NCBI GenBank assembly: GCA_902767565.1
Contig: CACXHY010000004.1
Span: 62,001-126,000 of the forward strand
Length of the DNA: 64,000 nt
From: an uncultured Eubacteriales bacterium
GTDB taxonomy: Bacteria > Bacillota > Clostridia > Christensenellales > Aristaeellaceae
Reading direction: 5' to 3'
Of the stretch, positions 53,058 to 63,097 are shown piece after piece. Made by a program: the position numbers and the translations under genes. The notes beneath the pieces are model-generated. The model worked only from the letters and a program-made list of their open reading frames with translations. It made no database searches and had not been told where the DNA came from. Positions within the stretch are counted from its first letter, which is position 1, and each line of letters begins with the position of its first letter.

Positions 53058-53459
53058 ATGGCGGGACGGGATTACGAGGCCATGCGGAACACATGGCACC
53101 AGCAGACATTCAACGGCCGGCCCTACGACGAACTCTCCGACGAGGAGAAGGCCGCCGTCGACAAATACTTCGACGACCGCGTCGCGAAGGAAAAGCAGGA
53201 ACTGCAGGATTACATGGACGACAAGCACAAGACCGTGACCATGGGCGGAAAGCACTACGACGAGCTGAACGACAAACAGAAGGCGGACTTCGACAAAGCC
53301 GTCGAGGAGAGCTTCTGGGAGAAGAAGGACAGCGAAGGCAGCAGCGATGCCCAGGACGCGGACGACGCCGCGGATGACGCGGACGTGGAAAGCGAACAGG
53401 ACATGGAGCGGGAGCGCGGCCGGGACCGCGACGACGAAGAGGAAGACATTGAGCGCTGA
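53058..53459 (+). CDS. Small acidic protein B, paralogue of A
   Basis: A 133-aa protein with two copies of the motif seen in protein A: YDELSDEEKAAVDKYFDDRV and YDELNDKQKADFDKAVEESF. The shared pattern is Y-x2-L-x-D-x6-D followed by a charged helix. The C-terminus is very acidic (DAQDADDAADDADVESEQD). No known family was recognised. The ATG follows AAGGAGG. The position between the GAP1-like protein and the HerA-type ATPase suggests a linking role. Confidence 0.72.
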   Translation: MAGRDYEAMRNTWHQQTFNGRPYDELSDEEKAAVDKYFDDRVAKEKQELQDYMDDKHKTVTMGGKHYDELNDKQKADFDKAVEESFWEKKDSEGSSDAQDADDAADDADVESEQDMERERGRDRDDEEEDIER

Positions 53460-53494
53460 CGCGCCGGAATGCCCTTTCACAGGAGGACAGGCAT

Positions 53495-56400
53495 ATGTCG
53501 ATTGCTGATCGGAAACCGTCGGGCTCGTCCGGAGCCGGCGCGGGAAACGGGTCGGGAAACACTTCCGTACGCCCGGTCGGCGGAGGCGCGCCGGGGGCGA
53601 GCCGCGCCGATTCCAAAGCCATGCGGAGCGCGCAGAAACAGCTGATGAGCCCCGAGAAGGTCCAGGAACTCAGCGACAACATCCGCACGCTGAATTTCTT
53701 TGTCGACCACGGCTATCTCCAGCGCCTTTCCGACAGCGACGTGCTTCCCCTGCGGGACCCGATCCCCCGGGACGGCATCGCGCTCCTGCGCCTGAGCAAG
53801 CTGGTCACCGCCGAGGGCGAGGACTGGTTCGAGAAGCTCATCAGCATGTACGCGGCCATGTATCACAGCGACTGCCCCATGGGCATCATCGTGCAGTCCA
53901 TGCACGGGCGGATGTCCTTCTATCTGTTTGTGAACAAGGCCATCGTCGGGGACGGATCGCCGGGCACGAACCAGACCTATGCCAACCATCTCCGCCACCT
54001 GATGAAGGGCATCCTGCCGGGCACGGATATCGAACTGGTCAGCCGCGACGAGCGGGACAAGCTGCTGGACAAGCTGCGGGACATCGGGTACGGCGGCCGC
54101 AAATTCGTCGCCAGCGTCAGCTCGGTCCCCAGCCGGCGCAAGCGGGAGGCGGACAACACCCAGCTGAAGATCAGCTCCCAGGGCATCGAAAAGCTGATGG
54201 ACTCCATGGATGAGCAGAACTTCACCCTGATCCTGATGGCCAACCCCGTCTCCCAGGCGGAGATCGACCGCAGCCGCGAGGGCCTCGAATCCATGTACAC
54301 CATGCTCTCGCCCTTCGCCAAGGAGCAGGTCAGCTATTCCGAGGGCGAGTCCGACAGCACGGCCATCTCCCTGACGGACAGCATGTCCGAGTCCATCAGC
54401 GACACCATCAACCACTCCTACGGCACCAGCATCAACGTGTCGAAATCCACCAGCAAGGGCAAGAACAAGGGCCGGTCACGGCAGGGCATCTTCGGCTTCG
54501 GGTTCAACAGCGGCTCCTGCTGGAATACCGGGACCTCCGATTCCACCGGCACCAACACGGGCGGAGGGGACAGCCACGGGACCTCCACCCAGACCGGTTC
54601 CTCCACGGGCCGGTCCGATACGCGGGGCACCAGCACCAACCGGTCCCTGACCCTGACCCGGGACATCAAGGCCGTGAGCGGCTGCCTGGAAAGGCTGGAG
54701 CTGGAGATCAACCGGATCAACGCCAACCGCTCCTTCGGCATGTGGAACTGCGCCGCCTATGTGATCTCGGACGACGAGGACACGGCGGCCCTGACCGCCG
54801 ACAGCCTGCTGGCCCTGCTGGGCGGCGACGAGCAGTACGGGGGCGGCTTCGTCAACACCTGGAGCTATGCAGCCGACCAGATCCGGGCGGCCAGCAACAA
54901 GGAGAACCGGGTGACGTCCATCCTGTCCTACCTATCCGGGCTGGAGCATCCGGTCTTTGTGCAGGAAGCCCAGGGAAACACGCTGACGGCCACCGTCACG
55001 CCCGCCGTCATGGCCAGCGGACGGGATCTGCCCGTGTTCCTGAGCCTCCCCCAGCACTCCGTCAACGGGGTGGAAGTGATGGCCATGGCGGAGTTCGGCC
55101 GCAACTTCCCCGCCGGCTTCAATCCGGACAAGGCCATCTCCTTCGGGCGGCTCTGGCACATGGGCAACTTTGTGCAGACCGAGATCCGGATGGACCTGAA
55201 CAAGTTCGCCTCCCACTGCTTCATCTGCGGCGCGTCCGGTTCCGGCAAGAGCAACGCCACCTATCACCTGCTGCGGAACTTCAGCGGCAACAATGTGAAG
55301 TTCCTGGTGGTGGAGCCGGCCAAGGGCGAATACAAGACCGTGTTCGCGAACATGGACGACACCCAGGTGTTCACCTGCATGCCCGACCGGTACCGGATGC
55401 TGTACATCAACCCCTTCCAGTTCAACCCGCAGCGGGTGACCGTGATGGAGCACATGGCCCGGATCAACGCCGTGCTCCAGTCCTGCTGGCCGCTGTACGG
55501 GCCCATGCCCGGCATGCTGAAGGACGCGGTGGAACGGGCCTATCTCCGCTGCGGATGGGACCTGCAGCTCAACCGCCGGGTCATCCGCCGGGGGCAGGAG
55601 TTCCCCACCATGGCCGACCTGCTGATCACCATCGAGGACATCATCCGGAATTCCCCCTACCCCGCCAACACCAAGGGCGATTACCGCGGCGCCCTCGGCA
55701 TGCGCATCCGGTCGCTGCTCACGGGCTTTGAGGGCGCGCTGTTCGGCAGCGCCCGGGGCCTGACGGACGAGGAACTGTTCGAGCACAACGCGATCGTGGA
55801 CCTGAGCGCCCTGGGCAACGCGGAGACCCGGAGCCTGGTGATGGGCATCCTGATCACCCGCCTGTCGGAATACCGCAAGGGCACCTACAGCGGCAACCAG
55901 CTGCGGCACGTGACCGTGCTGGAGGAGGCCCACAACATCTTCAAACGCTGCAGCCACGAGCAGAGCGCGGACTCCGGCAATGTGCAGGGAGCCGCCGTGG
56001 GGCTGCTGGTGGACAGCGTGGCGGAGATGCGGTCCTCCGGCGAAGGCTTTCTGATCATCGACCAGTCGCCCGGATCGGTGGACCTGGCCGCCATCAAGAA
56101 CACGGCCATCAAGATCGCCATGCGCCTGCCGGAGGAGGAGGACTGCAAGACCATCGCCAACGCCCTCAGCCTGACCCCCGAGCAGATGCGGGAGCTGAGC
56201 CGGCTGCCGGTGGGCGTCGCGGCCATCTTCCACGACGGGTGGCACGAGACCGTGCTGGGCAAGCTGGGCCAGGCGTGGCACGAGATCAAGGAAGTGCGGA
56301 AGTGGGCGGAGCAGCCCGGGGAGAGCAACGCGGCGCACATCGTCTGGGCCAAGAGCGCCATCGTCCAGTGGTACGCCTCCAGGCTGGGCGAGCAGTGCGT

Positions 56401-56998
56401 GGACGAATTCGCCAGCTCGGTGAGCCTGAACAGCTTCATCGCCCAGCTGAACACCCTGCGGAGCGACAAGCGGCTGAACATCAACGATCCCAACTGGGCC
56501 GATCTCGTCCGGCAGGCGGGCAACATCCTGAGCGCCATCCAGCAGAGCGGCCTGGATCTGAACGGCGAGAAGGCCTATCAGGACCCGGGGCTGCTGGGGA
56601 TCCTCGGCCGGGAGATCCGCCGGTACATGCAGCTCGACGGCGCCTTCATGCTGGAGCCGCTCTCCGCGCCGAGCAAGGAGGACGCGGGGATGGACGGCGT
56701 CTTCTCCTCCAGGCGGATCCTGCAGGTGCGGAGATGGTACGACCGGTTCACCCGGCTCCTGTCGGAATACATCGTCTTCCCGGTGGTCTTTTCGGAACGG
56801 TTCCGCACGGCGCCCCAGTGGAGCATGGAGCAGACCGCGAAGGGCCAGTGCGAATACCTGGACGAGGCCAGGCGCTGCATCGTGAAGAGCTACAGCGACG
56901 AGATCCGCTCCCAGCCCGGCGGGGACGAGCGCTACTGGCAAGCTGACATGATCCTGTTGTCCTTCGGATACTCGAACAGAAAGAAGGCGAGCCGATGA
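53495..56998 (+). CDS. HerA/FtsK-type ATPase (DUF87-like)
   Basis: A 1167-aa protein. An N-terminal domain (about 40-300) is followed by a Ser/Thr/Gly-rich stretch (about 300-385, like GTNTGGGDSHGTST) that is probably a flexible linker. The motor has Walker A CGASGSGKSN with Lys585, a VVEPAKGEYK segment, Walker B VTVLEEAHNIF with Glu810/811 and a downstream LIIDQSPGSV sensor. This is the HerA/VirB4-like hexameric pump class that moves DNA or protein. C-terminal helices follow. The ATG follows AGGAGG. Its stop codon overlaps the nuclease start (ATGA), so the ATPase and nuclease are coupled, which suggests that the pump works on or delivers the toxin. Confidence 0.88.
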   Translation: MSIADRKPSGSSGAGAGNGSGNTSVRPVGGGAPGASRADSKAMRSAQKQLMSPEKVQELSDNIRTLNFFVDHGYLQRLSDSDVLPLRDPIPRDGIALLRLSKLVTAEGEDWFEKLISMYAAMYHSDCPMGIIVQSMHGRMSFYLFVNKAIVGDGSPGTNQTYANHLRHLMKGILPGTDIELVSRDERDKLLDKLRDIGYGGRKFVASVSSVPSRRKREADNTQLKISSQGIEKLMDSMDEQNFTLILMANPVSQAEIDRSREGLESMYTMLSPFAKEQVSYSEGESDSTAISLTDSMSESISDTINHSYGTSINVSKSTSKGKNKGRSRQGIFGFGFNSGSCWNTGTSDSTGTNTGGGDSHGTSTQTGSSTGRSDTRGTSTNRSLTLTRDIKAVSGCLERLELEINRINANRSFGMWNCAAYVISDDEDTAALTADSLLALLGGDEQYGGGFVNTWSYAADQIRAASNKENRVTSILSYLSGLEHPVFVQEAQGNTLTATVTPAVMASGRDLPVFLSLPQHSVNGVEVMAMAEFGRNFPAGFNPDKAISFGRLWHMGNFVQTEIRMDLNKFASHCFICGASGSGKSNATYHLLRNFSGNNVKFLVVEPAKGEYKTVFANMDDTQVFTCMPDRYRMLYINPFQFNPQRVTVMEHMARINAVLQSCWPLYGPMPGMLKDAVERAYLRCGWDLQLNRRVIRRGQEFPTMADLLITIEDIIRNSPYPANTKGDYRGALGMRIRSLLTGFEGALFGSARGLTDEELFEHNAIVDLSALGNAETRSLVMGILITRLSEYRKGTYSGNQLRHVTVLEEAHNIFKRCSHEQSADSGNVQGAAVGLLVDSVAEMRSSGEGFLIIDQSPGSVDLAAIKNTAIKIAMRLPEEEDCKTIANALSLTPEQMRELSRLPVGVAAIFHDGWHETVLGKLGQAWHEIKEVRKWAEQPGESNAAHIVWAKSAIVQWYASRLGEQCVDEFASSVSLNSFIAQLNTLRSDKRLNINDPNWADLVRQAGNILSAIQQSGLDLNGEKAYQDPGLLGILGREIRRYMQLDGAFMLEPLSAPSKEDAGMDGVFSSRRILQVRRWYDRFTRLLSEYIVFPVVFSERFRTAPQWSMEQTAKGQCEYLDEARRCIVKSYSDEIRSQPGGDERYWQADMILLSFGYSNRKKASR

Positions 56999-57576
56999 GC
57001 GAAAACGAAAACAAGGAAAGCTCCTATGAATCGGATCAGACGGAAAACCAGGAACACTTCAACGAGGACGGTTTGCTGAAGGCCCGGGAGAAATACGAGG
57101 TCAACGGCTACAACTACGAGACCGACAGCAAGGGCCGGATCAAGCACTGCGAGGGGGATCTCCGACTGGAGGACGCGCCCCGGAACCTGCAGGCCCAGGC
57201 CGAGGCCGGCGGCGAGGACCGGCGGCGCGGCGCCGAGATGGACCTGGACGAGGACGACGTGGACGACGGCGGCCACCTGATCGCCACAAGGTTCGGGGGC
57301 TCCGGCGAGCTGGACAACATCGTCGCCATGAACCGGAACCTGAACCGGGGCGAATACAAGCACATGGAGAACGACTGGGCGAATACGCTCTCCGAGAAGA
57401 ACGAGAAGGGCGAAGCGGCAAACAATGTGCATGTGGACATCAACTGCCGCTATTCCGGGGATTCCCAGCGCCCGGACTCCATCACGGTTCGTTATCAGTA
57501 CATAGACCGGGAGACGAACGAAACCTACTACGAGAACACCGAGCGGTTCAAGAATGAGCCGATCGGCAGGCGATAA
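56995..57576 (+). CDS. DNA/RNA non-specific endonuclease (NS_2 type), likely toxin
   Basis: A 193-aa protein. After an acidic 45-residue start, the rest matches the Endonuclea_NS_2 family of polymorphic toxins: YETDSKGRIKHCEGDL, then DDVDDGGHLIATRFGG with the catalytic His, then NIVAMNRNLNRGEYKHMEN with the conserved Asn residues, and RPDSITVRYQYID. The family is the nuclease domain of YeeF-type toxins. There is no signal peptide and no LXG or WXG domain, so it does not look like a free type VII substrate. The ATG overlaps the upstream ATPase stop. The next gene encodes the matching YezG-type immunity protein. Confidence 0.88.
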   Translation: MSENENKESSYESDQTENQEHFNEDGLLKAREKYEVNGYNYETDSKGRIKHCEGDLRLEDAPRNLQAQAEAGGEDRRRGAEMDLDEDDVDDGGHLIATRFGGSGELDNIVAMNRNLNRGEYKHMENDWANTLSEKNEKGEAANNVHVDINCRYSGDSQRPDSITVRYQYIDRETNETYYENTERFKNEPIGRR

Positions 57577-57595
57577 GCATGGGAGGACAATAACG

Positions 57596-58009
57596 ATGGA
57601 TCATGATGCCTATGACTGGTTCAAAACCGGCATGGCCAGGATCGGACAGTCCGCCGCCCGGATGATGCCGGCCGGATGGACGGACCTGGCGGTCACCGTG
57701 CTCGTGCCCGACGAGGGGCTGAAGGTGTTCCTCCTCTTCTACACGGACAAAAGCGGGACCGGCTGGCGGAACCTGCAGGAGGTGCTCCGGACGAACGAGG
57801 ACCTGGAGGACGCGTATTTCGACTTCAAGGATGTCATCGCCGATTTCCGCGAGCTGTGCGTGAGCGAGGAACAGGGATGGACCAAACTCACCTACCGCCT
57901 GAGCGCGACGGGCCACTTCGACTGCGATCTGGACGACAAGCCTCTCAGCTCCGTCAATTCGGCGATGATCAAGGAAGAAACGGCCAGGATAACGAAGCGG
58001 AGGAGCTGA
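57596..58009 (+). CDS. YezG-family immunity protein
   Basis: A 137-aa protein of the YezG (DUF600-like) family. The middle matches YezG in pattern: MMPAGWTDLAVTVLV, then VFLLFYTDKSG, and the end DFRELCVSEEQGWTKLTYRL followed by SATGHFDCDLDD. In Bacillus, YezG neutralises the NS_2 nuclease YeeF, and here it follows an NS_2 nuclease by 19 bp, which confirms the toxin-immunity pairing. The start at 57596 follows GGGAGG; a more upstream in-frame ATG lies inside the nuclease gene. It must be made in the producing cell. Confidence 0.85.
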   Translation: MDHDAYDWFKTGMARIGQSAARMMPAGWTDLAVTVLVPDEGLKVFLLFYTDKSGTGWRNLQEVLRTNEDLEDAYFDFKDVIADFRELCVSEEQGWTKLTYRLSATGHFDCDLDDKPLSSVNSAMIKEETARITKRRS

Positions 58010-58015
58010 TGCGGA

Positions 58016-59107
58016 TTGGTGAATCCCGTTGAACTGATGGTCAATTCCCTGCGGGAACGCAGCCCGCAGGTGGTGTACAAGGGGCCTCCGCCCCGGGTCG
58101 TGGTGCATTCCGCCCTGCGCAAAGATCCCCGGCTGACGGGAACGGTGGCCGGGTTCGACGTGAACGTGGTGCAGAAGGCCAAGCACATGATCCTGCCGAG
58201 CACCTACGCGGTCACCCTCCGCTACACCGATCACCTGCCGCCCTACGACGAGATCGTGCTGGACGACGGGACCTGGACCCTGTCCAAAGCGTGGGAGGGC
58301 GGACAGTACAGCGAGCGCTACGGGGTCGTCACCCAGGCCGACGCGAAGGCCTTCGCCCAGCGGCTGCAGGACGACAGCGAGCGCTTCCGGTCGGTGTGCC
58401 CCCAGCTGAAGGACTGCAGATACACCCCCATCGGGCGGCGCACGGAGGGGCATCACCTGTTCCTGATCGAGTGCGTGTTCACCACGGGGCTGCGGCAGAT
58501 CGCGATGCAGTCCAAATCGGCGGGCGACATGCTGGACCAGGTCATGCTGCGCCAGCTGGCGGAGAAGTCCGGCTTCATCGCCCACGCCCCGGCGTTCTTC
58601 CGGGCGTATCTGCCCTTTGCCTGGCTGCAGCAGAACGTGGCCTTTGTGGAGCAGCCCGCCAGCCCTTCCGATCCCCGCTACGACCGGGACGCCGACACCC
58701 TGTACGGGGCGATCGTCAACCGGCACGCCTCCGCCAAGGGCATCGCCGCGGCCTACAAGACCATGGCGGAGAGGCTGAACGTGCCCTGCATGACGGTGGA
58801 GGGGTCCGCGGGCACGGGCAGCAGCAAGGATCCCCACACCTGGTGCATCGTCGAGCTGAACGGCGAGCACTACCACATGGATCCCTCCTTCGGGATCAAC
58901 GGGGATCTCATCTGCATCGACGGACTGCTGCGCACGGACCGGAACATGCAGTCCACCCACGAGTGGGACACGTCCGCCTATCCGGCCTGCAGCCGCCGCA
59001 CGCCCGACTTCAGCGACATCGAGCGCTATGTGTCGGAGCACGAGGAGCAGCTGACCGGCGCCCGCATCCCGGAAAAGCTGTACAGCCCGGACTATGTGGA
59101 CTACTGA
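58016..59107 (+). CDS. Transglutaminase-fold protein lacking catalytic Cys
   Basis: A 363-aa protein, last gene of the operon. The C-terminal part has a transglutaminase/papain-like fold: NRHASAKGIAAAYKTMAERL, then DPHTWCIVELNG (His274) and HYHMDPSFG (Asp289). The catalytic Cys position is Ala240 (ASAKGIA for the usual GxCxGYA), so it should not be an active protease or transglutaminase and may serve as a binding module. The N-terminal half is not recognised. The start is TTG at 58016, with GTG 58019 and ATG 58037 as alternatives; only a distant GGAGG is present. It is followed by the operon terminator. Confidence 0.78.
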   Translation: MVNPVELMVNSLRERSPQVVYKGPPPRVVVHSALRKDPRLTGTVAGFDVNVVQKAKHMILPSTYAVTLRYTDHLPPYDEIVLDDGTWTLSKAWEGGQYSERYGVVTQADAKAFAQRLQDDSERFRSVCPQLKDCRYTPIGRRTEGHHLFLIECVFTTGLRQIAMQSKSAGDMLDQVMLRQLAEKSGFIAHAPAFFRAYLPFAWLQQNVAFVEQPASPSDPRYDRDADTLYGAIVNRHASAKGIAAAYKTMAERLNVPCMTVEGSAGTGSSKDPHTWCIVELNGEHYHMDPSFGINGDLICIDGLLRTDRNMQSTHEWDTSAYPACSRRTPDFSDIERYVSEHEEQLTGARIPEKLYSPDYVDY

Positions 59108-59145
59108 AGGAGCATTGACCCCGGCGGCGGGACGCCTGCCGGGTT

Positions 59146-59184
59146 CGCGGCTTCCCCTCCGAATATGGGGAAGCCGCGGTTTTT
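59146..59184 (+). terminator. Rho-independent terminator of the 13-gene operon
   Basis: Perfect 12-bp stem CGCGGCTTCCCC with GGGGAAGCCGCG, nine-base loop, then GTTTTTG. It begins 39 bp after the last stop codon. Confidence 0.93.
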
Positions 59185-59233
59185 GTCATTGTTTCCGGTG
59201 GGTCTGTCTCGTGGGCGGAGCGGGAGATGTCCA

Positions 59234-59400
59234 AAGCGCCTTGCCCCATCCCCCTGCCCCCTTCCGAGGGAAGGGGGCATATCAAGAAAGCGTCACCCGG
59301 ACCCCCTTGAAAGAGGCTGTGCGATCACGGATGCGGAGGCCCTTGAAAGAGGCAGGCGGCCGCAGACCCGGCCCACCTTTGAAAGAGGCCGGGCCGCGGC
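59234..59400 (+). repeat. Repeat block (MITE core and hairpin halves)
   Basis: MITE-core palindrome (CCCCATCCCCCTGCCCCC and following), half of the hairpin element (GAAAGCGTCACCCGGACC), then three TTGAAAGAGGC tags at intervals of about 35 bp. No gene. Confidence 0.6.
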
Positions 59401-59489
59401 GATGCCGACGGTATGGTCCGCATGAAAGACAACCGATGGCGGAAAAGCCGGATATTTCTCCGGATCCAAAAATCCCCCTGCGCAAGGTA

Positions 59490-59520
59490 TTGCTTGTTAC
59501 GCTGCGTCATGTTGTAGGAT
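59490..59520 (+). promoter_or_regulatory. Possible MerR-type promoter
   Basis: TTGCTT (59490-59495) and TAGGAT (59515-59520) with a 19-bp spacer, the unusual length that MerR regulators act on. The following GTG start is 24 bp away, suggesting autoregulation. Confidence 0.35.
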
Positions 59521-59544
59521 TCGTGGCGCAAGGAGGTGAAAGCT

Positions 59545-60270
59545 GTGTCAAAATACACGACGGGAGAGCTTGCGAGACTCTGCGGCGTGACGGTCCGGAC
59601 AGTCCAGTACTATGATACCCGTGGCATCCTGACGCCAAGCGAACTTTCCGAAGGCGGGAGACGGCTCTATTCCGAGGACGATCTGAAGCGCCTGAAGGTC
59701 ATCTGCTTCCTGCGGGACGTGGATATCCCGATCAACGCGATCTCGCAGATCCTGCTGGAGGAGCATCCCGAAAAGGTGATCTCTCTGCTGATCGAGCAGC
59801 AGGAGAACGCCCTCTCCGAGGAGATCGCGAAGAAACAGGAAAAGCTGGAAAAGCTCCGGGAACTGAAAAACGGGCTGAAGGCGCAGAGGACGTTCTCTCT
59901 CGAATCCATCGGCGACATGGCTGTCATTATGGAAAGCAAAAAGAACCTGAGAAGAATGCACCGGATGATGATCCTGACGGGGCTTCCCGTTGCGGCGCTG
60001 CAATGGTTCGCCGTCATCTGCTGGATCGTCAGCGGCACCTGGTGGCCCTTTGCCGTCTGGGTCCCGGTGGCCGCTTCCTGGGGGACCCTGATCAGCAGGT
60101 ACTATTTCAATCATGTGAAGTATATCTGCCCGGAATGCCACGAGGTGTTCAAGCCGACGCTCCGGGAAGCCTTTTGGGCGAACCACACGCCGACAGCCCG
60201 CAAGCTAACCTGCAGCGCGTGCGGGCACAAGGGCTTCTGTGTCGAGGTCTGGGGAGGTGAAGGGCAATGA
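59545..60270 (+). CDS. MerR-type regulator fused to membrane and zinc-ribbon segments
   Basis: A 241-aa protein. Residues 1-70 are a MerR winged-helix domain (YTTGELARLCGVTVRTVQYY, DTRGILTPSELSEGGRRLY). A coiled coil follows (about 85-115), then two hydrophobic helices (about 142-180) and a C-terminal zinc ribbon (CPECHE and CSACGHKG). Membrane-anchored MerR proteins are uncommon. The start is GTG at 59545, eight bases after AGGAGG; an earlier GTG overlaps that site. Its stop overlaps the YhfC start (ATGA), so the pair is translationally coupled and may act together, perhaps with the protease acting on the regulator. Confidence 0.85.
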   Translation: MSKYTTGELARLCGVTVRTVQYYDTRGILTPSELSEGGRRLYSEDDLKRLKVICFLRDVDIPINAISQILLEEHPEKVISLLIEQQENALSEEIAKKQEKLEKLRELKNGLKAQRTFSLESIGDMAVIMESKKNLRRMHRMMILTGLPVAALQWFAVICWIVSGTWWPFAVWVPVAASWGTLISRYYFNHVKYICPECHEVFKPTLREAFWANHTPTARKLTCSACGHKGFCVEVWGGEGQ

Positions 60271-61097
60271 CGGCGTTCGAGAGCATCGTCATCGGGAAGA
60301 GCAGCATTCCCGCCCTGGCGATCACAGTCATTCTGATGATCGCCATTCCCGCGGTCTTCTTTCTGTACTGGCGCGGAAAGCACAGGGAGCGGACGAAGAT
60401 CGGCTGGCTCATTGCCGGGGCTGCCGGGTTCATCGTTTTCTCCCGCGTGCTGGAGCTTGGCGTGCACTATCTCTGCATCGTGGCGGATCATCCCGTATCC
60501 CGGTTCATCAACGGAAGCACGCCGGCCTACGTGTTGTACGGAACGATCATGGCGGGCGTTTTTGAGGAATGCGGAAGGCATATCGTGCTGAAACATGTCA
60601 TGAAAACGGACCGCACCCGGGAGAACGCGGTCCTGTACGGCATCGGCCACGGAGGGATCGAGATCCTAGCCGTCGTGCTGCCTTCCATGATCCTGTACCT
60701 TGTCATTGCGGTCCTGTTTTCCGGCGGCGGTGCGGAAGAGGCGCTGAACCGGCTGAAGATCACGGAAGAGACCGCCGCAGCGGCGCTTCCGTCTGTTCAG
60801 GCAGCCGCGGCGTTCGATTTCGGCGCGATGGCGATGAACATCGTCGAACGGCTTTTCGCGATGCTGATGCATATCGGGCTTACGGTCATCGTGTATGACG
60901 GCGTGGTCAACGCAAAGAAGGCTTCCCTGCCGCTGGCCGTTCTCCTGCACATGGTGACGGACGTATTCCCCGCCCTGTATCAGAAAGGCGTGGTGCCGCT
61001 GTGGTCGGTCGAGGTGTGGACTGCGTTGTGGACCGCGGTCGCCGTTTTCATCGCTGCCGGGATCTATGGCACAATGAAGGGGCAAACGAAGGAATAG
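60267..61097 (+). CDS. YhfC-family intramembrane protease-like protein
   Basis: A 276-aa membrane protein of the YhfC group, related to PrsW glutamic-type intramembrane proteases. Conserved polar residues lie in helices: GVFEECGRHIVLKHVM, LYGIGHGGIEILAV and LLHMVTDVFPALYQ. About eight hydrophobic helices are expected. Substrate unknown; the coupled MerR-like membrane regulator is the natural candidate. The ATG lies in the stop codon of the preceding gene. Confidence 0.85.
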   Translation: MTAFESIVIGKSSIPALAITVILMIAIPAVFFLYWRGKHRERTKIGWLIAGAAGFIVFSRVLELGVHYLCIVADHPVSRFINGSTPAYVLYGTIMAGVFEECGRHIVLKHVMKTDRTRENAVLYGIGHGGIEILAVVLPSMILYLVIAVLFSGGGAEEALNRLKITEETAAAALPSVQAAAAFDFGAMAMNIVERLFAMLMHIGLTVIVYDGVVNAKKASLPLAVLLHMVTDVFPALYQKGVVPLWSVEVWTALWTAVAVFIAAGIYGTMKGQTKE

Positions 61098-61176
61098 AGC
61101 CCGGATCGTTCGAAGAGGGGGACCGTCCAGTCCGCCCGGTGGATTTTGCCGCGAACGGTCTGCAAGCAGCTGCGCC

Positions 61177-61300
61177 TCATCCCCCTGCCCCCTTCCGAGG
61201 GAAGGGGGAATACCAAGAAAGCGTCACCCGGACCCCCTTGAAAGGCGCGGCGGGATAGCCCCCGGACCCCCTTGAAAGGGTTTGCAGGCCGCTGCCGCCC
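61177..61300 (+). repeat. Repeat block (MITE core and hairpin halves)
   Basis: Same arrangement as 59234-59315: MITE-core palindrome, then GAAAGCGTCACCCGGACCC and two ACCCCCTTGAAAGG tags. It shares a run with the 59.2-kb copy, indicating recent duplication or gene conversion. Confidence 0.65.
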
Positions 61301-61361
61301 GCATCGGAGGCAAGGGCGCTTTGCGCGATCGCCTTCGGCATGAGCGGGATCTGTCCACGCG

Positions 61362-61415
61362 AAAGGGGCCGCGAAGGCCGGTCATCGTTGCGATGCCGGT
61401 TCACGGCCCCTTTTT
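61362..61415. terminator. Bidirectional terminator
   Basis: Long stem with outer arms AAAGGGGCCG (61362-61371) and CGGCCCCTTT (61404-61413) and inner arms CATCG/CGATG. T-tail on both strands (TTTTTGCG on plus). It separates the convergent YhfC and ATP synthase transcripts. Confidence 0.85.
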
Positions 61416-61418
61416 GCG

Positions 61419-63082
<1,664 letters not shown>

Positions 63083-63097
63083 TCACTCCTTCCGCGG

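Noticed and set aside
49748-53059. Long minus-strand frame opposite the GAP1-like gene
   Set aside because: Low-complexity Arg/Pro-rich product, no start signal, and the plus strand explains the region.
53495-58009. A complete type VII secretion system
   Set aside because: There is an ATPase and a YeeF-like nuclease/YezG pair, but no EssC with FHA or three motor domains, no WXG100, EsaA, EssA or EssB proteins, and no LXG domain.
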